From: Pseudoalteromonas shioyasakiensis
GTDB lineage: Bacteria > Pseudomonadota > Gammaproteobacteria > Enterobacterales > Alteromonadaceae
Reading direction: 5' to 3'
DNA length: 64,000 nt
Assembly: GCA_013391845.1 (NCBI GenBank)
Contig: CP058414.1
Span: 3,210,501-3,274,500, forward strand
Shown here in pieces: positions 45,918 through 54,428 of this stretch; position 1 is the stretch's first letter, and every line of letters starts with the position of its first letter. The position numbers were made by a program, and so were the translations under genes. The notes beneath the pieces are model-generated. The model searched no databases and was not told the origin of the DNA. It saw only the letters and a list, made by a program, of their open reading frames with translations.

Positions 45918-46351
45918 TTAAATTGTACAAAATGCTTTTGCCGCAGCTAAATTAGTCGCTTCTTTCATAAAGTAGTCGAGCTGCACAGTTCGAATAATCG
46001 CTCGCGACTCGTTGTTACTTGTACTTGCCTGCCATTGCCAATTTTTAAGCGACTCTCGTGACACATCTACAAACAGCCCTTCTGGGAAGCTCTCCAAAAA
46101 ACGAATATCGGTGGTATTACCCTGATTATCAATGGTAATTACAAAGCGCGCACAGCCCGTCTGCTTAGATATTAAAGCTGCTTTTGGGTAGTTTTAGGCT
46201 TTGTTGCATTTTTAAGTGTCCACAACTGCTCTGCTGCATTTTTATCATCACGAAGGTCGAGTACATCGGTTGAGTTACTTTTTGAAGTGTTAGGGAGTTG
46301 TGAGCAGCCAGCTAGTAAAGCAAGTACGGCAATGCTTAAATAAGCTTTCAT
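45918..46351 (-). pseudogene. Frameshifted lipoprotein with TonB C-terminal-like domain
   Basis: The minus-strand frame from 46351 gives a lipoprotein start (MKAYLSIAVLALLAGC) of 59 residues ending at a TAA at 46174-46172. The next frame continues without a gap: AALISKQTGCARFVITIDNQ, then LESFPEGLFVDVSRES and LKNWQWQ, a TonB-C-like pattern, to a stop at 45920-45918. The two join if one base is regained near an ACCCAAAAG run (about 46180-46190). The total, 434 nt, is not a multiple of three. It is most simply a one-base deletion or an assembly error. Recoding by -1 slippage at A-AAG is an unproved alternative. Confidence 0.75.
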
Positions 46352-46366
46352 GGTATATCCTTAATG

Positions 46367-46411
46367 ATACCAACTCGTAATAATACATAATTGAATTAAG
46401 CAAACTGGTAT
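46367..46411. repeat. Short element with ATACCA / TGGTAT ends
   Basis: A 45-bp stretch with ends ATACCAACTCG and CAAACTGGTAT. The outer six bases match the terminal repeats of the element at 32500-32661, so it may be an internally deleted relative. Confidence 0.35.
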
Positions 46412-46455
46412 GAAAACAAGTTCCTGAATATACCACAATTAATTTTTAGAGATAT

Positions 46456-46487
46456 TAAAAAACGAGGCAAGCGCCTCGTTCTTTTTT
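46456..46487 (-). terminator. Intrinsic terminator of the symporter-kinase-murQ-namZ operon
   Basis: AACGAGGC / GCCTCGTT stem with a 4-nt loop. On the minus strand it is followed by a T-run, about 20 nt past the namZ stop. Confidence 0.85.
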
Positions 46488-46504
46488 ATCTAGTTATCTA
46501 GCTA

Positions 46505-47683
46505 TTATTGATACAGCAAATATGGGGCTCGCTTGCGTTTAAAAGCACTTAAATCGGCTTGCCAGCTTTGCTTTATTTGCTGCTCAGTTTGGCCTGCTTC
46601 AATGGCTAAACGCAATTTATCAGTGCCTGCAAGTTTGTCCATAAAGACAGCGCGTTCAAAAAATTCTTGATCATTCGCGCTCAGCTGTTGGTATGCCGAA
46701 ATAAACACACTTAAATCTAAGCCATGAATATCAGCATCTCGTAAGTCTTGACCAAATACTTCAACGCCTTTGAATTTAGGGTTCATTGAAGCGCCTTTAA
46801 TCGCCCTTGGCGTGAAACTAAATTCACCCAATTTTACTGGTGAATAGCCCACCACTTGGAACGGAAAGTCAGTGCCACGACCAATAGTCACGGGTGTTGC
46901 TTCAAAGAAACATAGTGATGGATAAAGCGCAATTGACTGTGCATTCGGTAAGTTAGGGCTAGGCTTTATTGGTAACTCATAAGCCATAGTACGGTCATAA
47001 TTCGCAACGGGCACAACGCTTAGTTCAAGCTTATTAGCATCATTTATCCAGCCTTCACCTTTGATCATTTGAGCAAGTTCCGCCACTGTCATACCGTGCA
47101 AAACAGGAATTTCGTGCATGCCAACAAACGAACGAAATTGTGGGTCAAGGATAGGTCCATCAACATAGGCAATATTCGGGTTTGGTCTGTCTAGAACCAC
47201 AACCTCTTTACTATTTTCAGCAGCGGCTTCCATCACGTAGTGCATTGAGCTGATGTAAGTGTAAAAACGCACACCGACATCTTGAATATCAAAAATAATG
47301 ACATCTAAATCTGCAAGCATCTCAGGGCTTGGTTTTTTGTTACTGCCATAAATCGACACAACATCGATGCCAGTTTTAGCATCTACTGTGCTTTTAACAT
47401 GAGCTCCAGCGTCATGATCGCCGCGAAAGCCATGCTCAGGGGCAAATATTTTGCTAACGACAACGCCTTTATCTAGTAATGCATCAACCAAATGTTGACC
47501 ATTAACTACTGATGTTTGATTAACCACTAACCCGACACGTTTACCTTTTAGTGCTGGAACGTAGGCTTGAAAATTAGCAGCCCCTACTTGCAAAGGCTGG
47601 GTTTTCTCAGGTGCTTGTACAGGCGTTTCTTGGCAACCTAAAAGCGCGAAACAACTAACGAGTAAAACAGCTAAAAAACGCAT
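46505..47683 (-). CDS. namZ: NamZ-type exo-beta-N-acetylmuramidase lipoprotein (DUF1343)
   Basis: A 392-residue lipoprotein (lipobox ALLGC, Cys about 17). It belongs to the DUF1343 family, whose B. subtilis member NamZ removes terminal MurNAc from peptidoglycan glycans. Motifs: GKRVGLVVNQTSVV, KIFAPEHGFRGDHDAGAHV, IDVVSIYGSNKKPSPEML, VIIFDIQDVGVRFYTYISSM, VVLDRPNP, GMTVAELA and SPNLPNAQSIALYPSLCFFE with TPVTIGRGTDFPF. The ATG overlaps the murQ stop by one base. It would supply free MurNAc in the periplasm for the symporter and kinase encoded in the same operon. Confidence 0.92.
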   Translation of the reverse strand: MRFLAVLLVSCFALLGCQETPVQAPEKTQPLQVGAANFQAYVPALKGKRVGLVVNQTSVVNGQHLVDALLDKGVVVSKIFAPEHGFRGDHDAGAHVKSTVDAKTGIDVVSIYGSNKKPSPEMLADLDVIIFDIQDVGVRFYTYISSMHYVMEAAAENSKEVVVLDRPNPNIAYVDGPILDPQFRSFVGMHEIPVLHGMTVAELAQMIKGEGWINDANKLELSVVPVANYDRTMAYELPIKPSPNLPNAQSIALYPSLCFFEATPVTIGRGTDFPFQVVGYSPVKLGEFSFTPRAIKGASMNPKFKGVEVFGQDLRDADIHGLDLSVFISAYQQLSANDQEFFERAVFMDKLAGTDKLRLAIEAGQTEQQIKQSWQADLSAFKRKRAPYLLYQ

Positions 47684-48618
47684 TATTCTTCAACCGCCTT
47701 ACGTAAAAAGCCGCCGGCTTTTGAAAGTAACTGTTTTGCTTCAGGCGCAGGTTTTCCTGTTAGCACAATTAAAATAGCAAGTTTAGCACTTTGATCTGCT
47801 TGCTTTAATGCATCAACAGCTTGCTGCTGAGTACAGTCTGTTGCTTGCATAACAATACGAATAGCACGAGCATATAGTTTTTCATTACTAGCATTCACAT
47901 CAACCATCAGGTTTTTATACACCTTGCCAGTGCGGATCATGCTAGCTGTACTTAGCATATTAAGTACGAGTTTCTGCGCAGTGCCCGATTTCATTCGTGT
48001 TGAGCCAGTTACGGCTTCAGCTCCAACAACAGGACAAATGCCGATTTGAGGTAAAAGCATCACCGCTGAATTTGGATTACATGTGACACCCACAGTCACA
48101 CAACCGAGTGATTTAGCGTATTCAATTGCCGAGCAAACATAAGGAGTACGGCCACTGGCAGCAATGCCAACCACCACGTCTTTACTGTTTAAATTAACAT
48201 TTTTTAAGTCTTCAACGGCAAGTGTCGTACTATCTTCAGCACCTTCAACAGCCTTCTTAACAGCAGTGTCACCACCGGCAATAATACCCAACACTTGCTG
48301 ATCGCTCACGCTATAGGTAGGAGCACATTCAACCGCATCCAAAATCCCTAAACGACCACTAGTGCCTGCCCCAATGTAAATCAACCTACCGCCATTTTGA
48401 AAGGCTTCGACTACGTGGTCTACCGCTTCACTAATTTGCGGGATAACTAATTTAACCGCCTCAGCCACTTTGTGATCTTCATTATTGATTTTAGTGAGGA
48501 TCTCAGTGGAGCTGAGCAGATCGATATCCAAAGTGTCTGGGTTTTGTCCTTCGGAGACAATGCCGTTTAACTCTTCGAGTAACTCACGCTGTTGCTTAAA
48601 TACGTGCTCAGGGCTCAT
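47683..48618 (-). CDS. murQ: MurQ, N-acetylmuramic acid 6-phosphate etherase
   Basis: Splits MurNAc-6-P into GlcNAc-6-P and D-lactate. The 311-residue SIS protein matches E. coli MurQ along its length: [98 protein letters not shown] and [11 protein letters not shown]. The start at 48618 is chosen for AAAGGA 7 nt upstream; it overlaps the kinase gene by 11 nt. Translational coupling with both neighbours marks a tight operon. Confidence 0.97.
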   Translation of the reverse strand: MSPEHVFKQQRELLEELNGIVSEGQNPDTLDIDLLSSTEILTKINNEDHKVAEAVKLVIPQISEAVDHVVEAFQNGGRLIYIGAGTSGRLGILDAVECAPTYSVSDQQVLGIIAGGDTAVKKAVEGAEDSTTLAVEDLKNVNLNSKDVVVGIAASGRTPYVCSAIEYAKSLGCVTVGVTCNPNSAVMLLPQIGICPVVGAEAVTGSTRMKSGTAQKLVLNMLSTASMIRTGKVYKNLMVDVNASNEKLYARAIRIVMQATDCTQQQAVDALKQADQSAKLAILIVLTGKPAPEAKQLLSKAGGFLRKAVEE

Positions 48619-49519
48619 TGGGTTGTCCTTTTTCAATAATGTCATGGTAATGCTCTGCTGCTAAAATCGCAGCACCAGTTAATGAATCTCCCTTGCAAGG
48701 AGATAATTCGTTTTGTAAAGCAAGTGGCAATAATGGTTGGCTAACTTTCGCCAAACCACCAATTAAAATCACTGGTAATAGTGAGTTTCCTCGGCTTTTA
48801 TTAATTAACTGAACTACCGATTGAGTGTGCTCTGTTAATACACTATTTGCCGCTTTACAGTCATTTTTCAAGCTAAACACTAAAGGACTAAATGCTGCAT
48901 AGTCCGCAGGTTTTGCTTGCTTAAGCCAACTACTAATTGCTTGTCGAGTGCATCCTAGCTGCTCACTCAAACGAATCGTTAATCGGCTTTTTGGTAAATC
49001 ATAAATATCTATATCGTTTAATAATTGCTGCACAGCCATAAGACCTATACGGGCACCACCGCCAAAATCATCAACAGTAAAGCCCCAGCCACTAACCAAC
49101 TTTGTTTGCTTTTGAGCATTTAATCTTGCTCCGACAGCACCTGTGCCAAGTGCAATAACTACACATGGCTCGCCAAGGTTTGCACCATATAATGAAGTAA
49201 TTGCATCACTGGTGATTTGCAAACTGGCAAATTCAATTTCGTACACCAGTTTAAGCATCACTTTTAATTGCTCAGCAAGGCTTACCGATGAGCCACCAGC
49301 CACCCCCATAACGGTGACGATTTCACTTGGCTCTGCGCCACTTTGCTGGCATACATCGCGGGTCACTTTAACAATATTTTCTAACGCTAAATCAAGATCA
49401 TTCGAAATTGACGCCGAACCGGCCTGAGCATGAAAAACAGCATCACTTGCCAGCTCCTTAAGCTCAGCTAACACTTTAGTGCCGCCACCATCAATGGCTA
49501 GAATATAGCGAACTGCCAT
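48608..49519 (-). CDS. BadF/BadG-family sugar kinase, likely MurNAc/GlcNAc kinase
   Basis: A 303-residue ASKHA-fold kinase with the phosphate-1 motif [14 protein letters not shown], a central [12 protein letters not shown] and adenosine-site segments [30 protein letters not shown] and VILIGGLAK. Clostridium MurK, of this family, phosphorylates MurNAc and GlcNAc at O6. Since the locus has a Na+ symporter rather than the PTS transporter MurP, a kinase like this is needed to feed MurQ. It directly abuts the symporter stop (TAA-ATG) and overlaps murQ by 11 nt. Confidence 0.88.
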   Translation of the reverse strand: MAVRYILAIDGGGTKVLAELKELASDAVFHAQAGSASISNDLDLALENIVKVTRDVCQQSGAEPSEIVTVMGVAGGSSVSLAEQLKVMLKLVYEIEFASLQITSDAITSLYGANLGEPCVVIALGTGAVGARLNAQKQTKLVSGWGFTVDDFGGGARIGLMAVQQLLNDIDIYDLPKSRLTIRLSEQLGCTRQAISSWLKQAKPADYAAFSPLVFSLKNDCKAANSVLTEHTQSVVQLINKSRGNSLLPVILIGGLAKVSQPLLPLALQNELSPCKGDSLTGAAILAAEHYHDIIEKGQPNEP

Positions 49520-51088
49520 TTATGCACTCTTCTCGTTCGATGATTTACCAAAGCAACACACAAGTGTCGCAAGCAAAGTGCCTATACACAGTTGCCAAGT
49601 AAATCCTAGGTAAAAACGCATTGTCTCAGGTAGTAACCAGTCAATCATGTATGGCTGCATTAATAAGGTCACCATAAAACCTGCTATCAGCGCAGCTAGC
49701 ACTGAGCCTTCACTGCCACGTTTGGTGAACAACGTCGTAAAGTACACACCTAACAAGCCACTGTAAGAGAACACCATCACACTTAAAGCAAATTTTAATA
49801 ATGGCATATCACTGTATTGCTGCCAGAAATAACAAAGAATAGCCATTAGCGCTAAGGCAAGGCTCACCACTGCCATACCGACACGACCTGCTTTGACAAA
49901 GTGATGATCACTAACTTGTTTATTATGTTTTTCTAAATACGGACGATAGATATCTTGTACGATGACTGAAGACATCGAACTAAGCCCTGAGTTCAACGTA
50001 GAAATAGCGGCAGCAATAATACCAACGCTCACCAAACCTTTAACTCCTGCTGGTACTTCGTTCAATACGTAGTACATAAAGATTGTGATTTTTTCGCCAT
50101 TAAACTCTTGTACAACGGCTTGGCCTGCCTCGCTGTTCATCAATGCAGGTTGCTGATAAACAATATAAAGCAGAAAACCTATAAAGATAAAAATAGCCAT
50201 AACGGGAATCACCATCACTACAGATAGTAATAACGCCTTACTGCCTTCTTTAGGGCTTTTACAGGTTAATAAACGCTGCGTCATATCTTGGTCTAATCCA
50301 AATGCAGCGATGTTTAAAAGTACAAAACCTGTTAAAACAGAGGCCATGTTAAACACCCCAGACGGGCCAAAATCTAAATCAAATTTAAACAGTGCTAGTT
50401 TAGAATCTGCACCTGGGCTTGGCTCATTGAGTGTTGCGATAATAGTCGAAAAATCAGCAGGAATAACGGCAAGTAAGCTCCATATGACCGCTATAGCAGC
50501 ACTCACGTAAACAATACTTTGCAACACGTCTGAGTAAATAACACTGCGAATCCCCCCCAAAAAGGTATAAAGCAAGCCAGCAAGTGCTAACACCAGAGTA
50601 GCTATAACCACACTGTCTGCATCTATATTTCCGTATAAAATCATCGCCACGGCAATGGCCGCCATGTACAAACGCGCACCACTGGCAAACACACGGCCAA
50701 ATAAATACATCAAGCCACTGCGACGCTTTGCCTTTGGACCGATGCGTTTTTCTAGTAGCTCATAAACCGTAAATACTTTTTGCTGATAGAACTTTGGAAT
50801 TAAAAATGCCGATACGACAAAGGCGGCAATAAACGCACCGATATTAGTGGCTATGTAGGAAAAGTCACCTTGATAGCCTTGATCTGGCCCACCGATAAAG
50901 GTTGCTGCAGATTGTGAGGTAGCTAAAACAGAAATAGCCACCATCCAAGTTGGCATACTATTTCCGCCTAGAAAAAAATCTTGGCTTGAGTTAGCGCGTT
51001 TGCGATTAAACCACCAGCCACTTAGCAATAAAATTGCACCGTAACTTGCGAATACTAGCCAATCAAGTAAAGCGTAATTTGCACTCAT
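49520..51088 (-). CDS. Sodium:solute symporter (SSS family), candidate MurNAc transporter
   Basis: A 522-residue inner-membrane protein with about 13-14 hydrophobic segments. SSS-family features include YGAILLLSGWWFNRKR, SSQDFFLGGNSMPTWMVAIS, TSQSAATFIGGP and GIIAAAISTLNSGLSSMSS (the Na2-site serine region). It is the first gene of the symporter-kinase-murQ-namZ operon with a perfect operator-like palindrome 24 bp upstream. The substrate is inferred from the operon: MurNAc or a MurNAc-containing sugar. Confidence 0.88.
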   Translation of the reverse strand: MSANYALLDWLVFASYGAILLLSGWWFNRKRANSSQDFFLGGNSMPTWMVAISVLATSQSAATFIGGPDQGYQGDFSYIATNIGAFIAAFVVSAFLIPKFYQQKVFTVYELLEKRIGPKAKRRSGLMYLFGRVFASGARLYMAAIAVAMILYGNIDADSVVIATLVLALAGLLYTFLGGIRSVIYSDVLQSIVYVSAAIAVIWSLLAVIPADFSTIIATLNEPSPGADSKLALFKFDLDFGPSGVFNMASVLTGFVLLNIAAFGLDQDMTQRLLTCKSPKEGSKALLLSVVMVIPVMAIFIFIGFLLYIVYQQPALMNSEAGQAVVQEFNGEKITIFMYYVLNEVPAGVKGLVSVGIIAAAISTLNSGLSSMSSVIVQDIYRPYLEKHNKQVSDHHFVKAGRVGMAVVSLALALMAILCYFWQQYSDMPLLKFALSVMVFSYSGLLGVYFTTLFTKRGSEGSVLAALIAGFMVTLLMQPYMIDWLLPETMRFYLGFTWQLCIGTLLATLVCCFGKSSNEKSA

Positions 51089-51111
51089 TTATTATCCTAA
51101 CCCAAACCTCA

Positions 51112-51130
51112 ATGGAATATATTATTCCAT
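51112..51130. promoter_or_regulatory. Candidate MurR-type operator before the symporter operon
   Basis: ATGGAATA-TAT-TATTCCAT, a perfect 8-3-8 palindrome, between the symporter start and the end of the L,D-transpeptidase-like gene. It is the best example of the motif shared with 41435-41459 and 55768-55786. Confidence 0.7.
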
Positions 51131-51168
51131 CATTATGACAGAATTAAAATACTTTTATTTTATTATTT

Positions 51169-51918
51169 TTATTCAGCTAAGTTAGGTAATTGCCACTGAC
51201 TTTGCTTTTGTTGATATTGCGCCTTGGTCAAGCTGACTAATAAAGGCTTTTTACGTTCATCTAACCAAGCAAGCAAAGCGTCCATATTGCGTTCTGTCAT
51301 TGCTGTACAACCAGCTGTAGGCTTGCTAGGCGCACGCCATAAATGCATAAAGATACAACTACCCGCGCCATTGATATTGCTTGGATTATGCTTAACAACA
51401 ATGCCTTTTTTATACAAATTATCTTGGCTGTATATATCACGGCGCATCCATTCTGAAGAGTCTTTTACTGCGTCTTCGCCTACTTGTGCTTTGTCGACCA
51501 GTTGATTGTAAAAAGGCGAGCCTTTCACATCAATGCAGTAATCGTTTGCAGTCATTGCTTGATAACTTAGGTTCGTTTGTAATGAATCTAAATACCCAAA
51601 TGCAGTACCTAGCTCAAAAATACCAGCAGGCGCTTTACCATCCCCTTCTTGTTTTTGCTGACCTGGTTGTGCAGGGTGCAGCCCCACTCCCCAAGCAAGA
51701 CCGGTACGACCAAGTACTACCGCATGTTGTTCGCCTTGTTGTTGCCATTTACCGGCGTCTTTTTCAAAGCGATACAGCGTGGCATCAATAGCATCACTGT
51801 CATTAGCGACCACCACCACGAGTTGCTGATGACTGTTATCAATAACAGGTTTAGGTGACTCTTTGCTTGCACAAGCCGTTAAACTCACAGCTGCAATAAG
51901 ACTAACTAGTTTTTTCAT
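51169..51918 (-). CDS. L,D-transpeptidase (YkuD)-like lipoprotein
   Basis: A 249-residue lipoprotein (signal with lipobox LTAC, Cys about 16). Its catalytic region resembles the YkuD L,D-transpeptidase fold, with IVVKHNPSN, FMHLWRAPSKPTAGCTAM (His and catalytic Cys of the H-x-n-GC pattern) and GDGKAPAGIFELG. Such proteins act on tetrapeptide stems at the L-mDAP/D-Ala bond, as transpeptidases or carboxypeptidases. In this operon a hydrolytic role on released peptides is plausible (inference). The start at 51918 makes an ATGA overlap with the epimerase stop; GGAG lies 10 nt upstream. Confidence 0.8.
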   Translation of the reverse strand: MKKLVSLIAAVSLTACASKESPKPVIDNSHQQLVVVVANDSDAIDATLYRFEKDAGKWQQQGEQHAVVLGRTGLAWGVGLHPAQPGQQKQEGDGKAPAGIFELGTAFGYLDSLQTNLSYQAMTANDYCIDVKGSPFYNQLVDKAQVGEDAVKDSSEWMRRDIYSQDNLYKKGIVVKHNPSNINGAGSCIFMHLWRAPSKPTAGCTAMTERNMDALLAWLDERKKPLLVSLTKAQYQQKQSQWQLPNLAE

Positions 51919-53027
51919 GCTGGCCATACTCCGTTTGTTATTAGTTCAAGCCCTTTTATTGATTCAATACCAAGACCTGGTTTATCCGATAAGCTTATTT
52001 GAGGGCCGATAAACTCAACCCCACCTTGTACAGGGTCATACTGACCAAGAGCTGGGCCATCTAGGTCAATTTTACTGATTTGTTGTGCTTTGGCAGAAGC
52101 TAAATGTGCAGCCCCTGCGACAGCAATACTGCCCTCTAGCATACAACCAATCATACATTCAGCTTGATATTGGGCTGTGATGTTAGCAATCTCAATTGCC
52201 CGGCTTAAACCGCCCGTTTTCATTAACTTGATGTTGATAATATCAACCGCTCCCAACTCTAAAAGCTGGATTACTTGCTTAGGTGAAAAGGCGCTTTCAT
52301 CAGCCATAATCGGTGTATTCACCCGCTCAGTAATATATTTGAGGCCTTGAAAGTCACTGCTTTTTACTGGTTGCTCAACTAACTCTAACACCACGCCAGC
52401 TTGCTCAAGTTGTTGTAATGCAAACACAGTTTGTTTGGCATTCCAACCTTGGTTTACATCTAAACGTAATTGCGCCTTAGCAGCAAAGCCCGCGTGGATT
52501 GCTTTGACACGTTCAATATCTTGATTAAGGTTATTGCCAATTTTTATTTTTAATACGTCAAAGCCTTGCTCAACGGCTAGCTGACAGTCACTGAGCATTT
52601 TATCAATGTTATCGACGCTAATAGTAATATCCGTTTTAAGTTCTGACTTACCGCCGCCAAGTAACTTATATAAAGGTGCTTGATAGAGCTTACCCCACAA
52701 GTCGTACACAGCCAGTTCTAGGGCGGCTTTTGCGCTACTGTTGCCAACCACGGTTGATTGAATAATTTGAGTGAGCTGGTTGATGTTTTCAATTTCTTGC
52801 CCCACCAACTTAGGCGCAATAAACTGCTTAATGACCGCTATCATCCCTTGATGGGTATCACCAGTGATAACCGGTGTTGAGGCCGCTGAGCCATAGCCAA
52901 TTTGACCACATTCGGTGTCGATTAAAACCACTAAGTCTTCGATAAAACTCACTTCTCTCAGTGCTGTTTTAAATGGGGTAACTAACGGCACTTTGAGCTT
53001 TGCAAAGCGAACAGCTTTAATTTTCAT
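51915..53027 (-). CDS. L-Ala-D/L-Glu (dipeptide) epimerase
   Basis: A 370-residue enolase-superfamily enzyme that turns the murein dipeptide L-Ala-D-Glu into L-Ala-L-Glu, a usable nutrient (E. coli YcjG, B. subtilis YkfB). Catalytic and metal residues are visible: KIKIG (K-x-K), LRLDVNQGW (Asp), VEQPV (Glu), MADES (Asp) and NIKLMKTGG (Lys on the opposite face). The amino-terminal capping domain (SAKAALELAVYDLWGKL) is typical. It lies between the NlpC/P60 and L,D-transpeptidase-like genes, like ykfB-ykfC in B. subtilis. Confidence 0.93.
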   Translation of the reverse strand: MKIKAVRFAKLKVPLVTPFKTALREVSFIEDLVVLIDTECGQIGYGSAASTPVITGDTHQGMIAVIKQFIAPKLVGQEIENINQLTQIIQSTVVGNSSAKAALELAVYDLWGKLYQAPLYKLLGGGKSELKTDITISVDNIDKMLSDCQLAVEQGFDVLKIKIGNNLNQDIERVKAIHAGFAAKAQLRLDVNQGWNAKQTVFALQQLEQAGVVLELVEQPVKSSDFQGLKYITERVNTPIMADESAFSPKQVIQLLELGAVDIINIKLMKTGGLSRAIEIANITAQYQAECMIGCMLEGSIAVAGAAHLASAKAQQISKIDLDGPALGQYDPVQGGVEFIGPQISLSDKPGLGIESIKGLELITNGVWPA

Positions 53028-53035
53028 ATCGGCCT

Positions 53036-54412
53036 CTAGCGAATACGCTTAATGTTATAAACACGGTCTAAATAACTGGTTTCTTGAGATAATCTTAATG
53101 GCAACAAAGGTGTCACAGACACCCCATTCAAGGCACTACTATAAAAGCTGCCATCGCCTTTGTTGTAACCTAATCCTTTGACATCATGAATAACATACGG
53201 CTCGCCGTGATGCTCCCCTAAGTACATCATCACGTGACCAGGAATATAGATCAGATCGCCAATCGCCATATTTTTAACCGTTGGTATCTTGGCATCCGCA
53301 GCGGTATTCTTATCAAAACGATTATTTTGCCCGTATTCACTACTGCCTTGCTGCCCTGAATTACGCGGCATTAATAGGCCAAAGCTTTTATAAATTTCAC
53401 CAACAAACCCGGTGCAGTCGCGGCCATTGTAATCATGCCCCCAACCATAACGCTCACCTAAAAACTTAAAGCCTTGTTTAATTAGATTTTGCTCGTTGTA
53501 GTCTAAGTAACCTAAATTTACATCGGCAGTTTTGCTGATCATCGCTGGTTTAATTACAAGTTGACCTTGCTCATCACGAGTAGGTAACTGTACAACATGG
53601 CTGGCATAGCTATTTTGGCCGTTTAGCAAATAAGGTACTTTCTCACTATCAACTAAGGGTAAGCGTACCCCCATATCTAGTTGCACTTCTGAGCGGCTTT
53701 CATCGTTTGGCACATAAGCAGTATTTACTTTTGCACCTGTCACAACCAAGAAGTTATCTTGTTCACGATAAGCTTTTATTTTATCCGCATCAGCAAAGGC
53801 AAGATCTTCGGCAGGTGCCCATGCTAAGTAGTTGTAAGCACGTACTAACAACCACTTTTTATCTGCGCTTTGATGTAATACAGCCACAGCCTCACCCGGG
53901 AACATGCCACTTTCTTGGAAGCGATCTAAGTCTTGATCAAGGCCACTATTTAAAACCCGATCCCAAGTTGGAAATGTACGTAATGCAGTACGTTTAACTA
54001 CCACTGCAAAACGCACCTTATTAGTATCTGCGACTTTGTTAAGATTTAAGTTAGCCTGATATTTAGCAAAATCTTTCGCAGTGAGTTGTCGGCCGTCGGT
54101 AAAAAAACGCGGGCTTTTTGGAATTGCACTTGCCGAGTGAATGGCACTTGTTAGCTCGTCTTTACTAAGCGATTTTTGGAAAGACAGTGGATCAACAATG
54201 TATTTATTATCTTTAATAAGTTTTTCGTTGAAGGCAGCAATTTGAGCCTCCGTCATAATCATTTTTGCCGATGCCCCTTGCGCTAACCAGTAGCTAGGAG
54301 AAAGCTGTGACTGCGTGACCCCGATAACATCTGATTGCCAACCTTCGGCATGCATGGGTGCACTAAAGGCAACACCTAAAGTAATTGATAAAGCGATAAT
54401 TGAACGACGCAT
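53036..54412 (-). CDS. SH3-domain NlpC/P60 endopeptidase (YkfC-like)
   Basis: A 458-residue exported protein with a signal peptide (ends APMHA, about residue 22). An N-terminal NlpC-associated domain is followed by bacterial SH3-type domains (about 150-290; FPTWDRVLN, FPGEAVAVLHQSADKKWLLV). The C-terminal NlpC/P60 peptidase has the catalytic Cys in YNGRDCTGFVGEIYKSFG, His in YIPGHVMMYLG and a third polar residue in VIHDVKG. YkfC-type enzymes cut between D-Glu and mDAP, releasing L-Ala-D-Glu for the epimerase, whose gene follows 8 nt later. Confidence 0.9.
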   Translation of the reverse strand: MRRSIIALSITLGVAFSAPMHAEGWQSDVIGVTQSQLSPSYWLAQGASAKMIMTEAQIAAFNEKLIKDNKYIVDPLSFQKSLSKDELTSAIHSASAIPKSPRFFTDGRQLTAKDFAKYQANLNLNKVADTNKVRFAVVVKRTALRTFPTWDRVLNSGLDQDLDRFQESGMFPGEAVAVLHQSADKKWLLVRAYNYLAWAPAEDLAFADADKIKAYREQDNFLVVTGAKVNTAYVPNDESRSEVQLDMGVRLPLVDSEKVPYLLNGQNSYASHVVQLPTRDEQGQLVIKPAMISKTADVNLGYLDYNEQNLIKQGFKFLGERYGWGHDYNGRDCTGFVGEIYKSFGLLMPRNSGQQGSSEYGQNNRFDKNTAADAKIPTVKNMAIGDLIYIPGHVMMYLGEHHGEPYVIHDVKGLGYNKGDGSFYSSALNGVSVTPLLPLRLSQETSYLDRVYNIKRIR

Positions 54413-54428
54413 AGCTGTACCTTAATTC

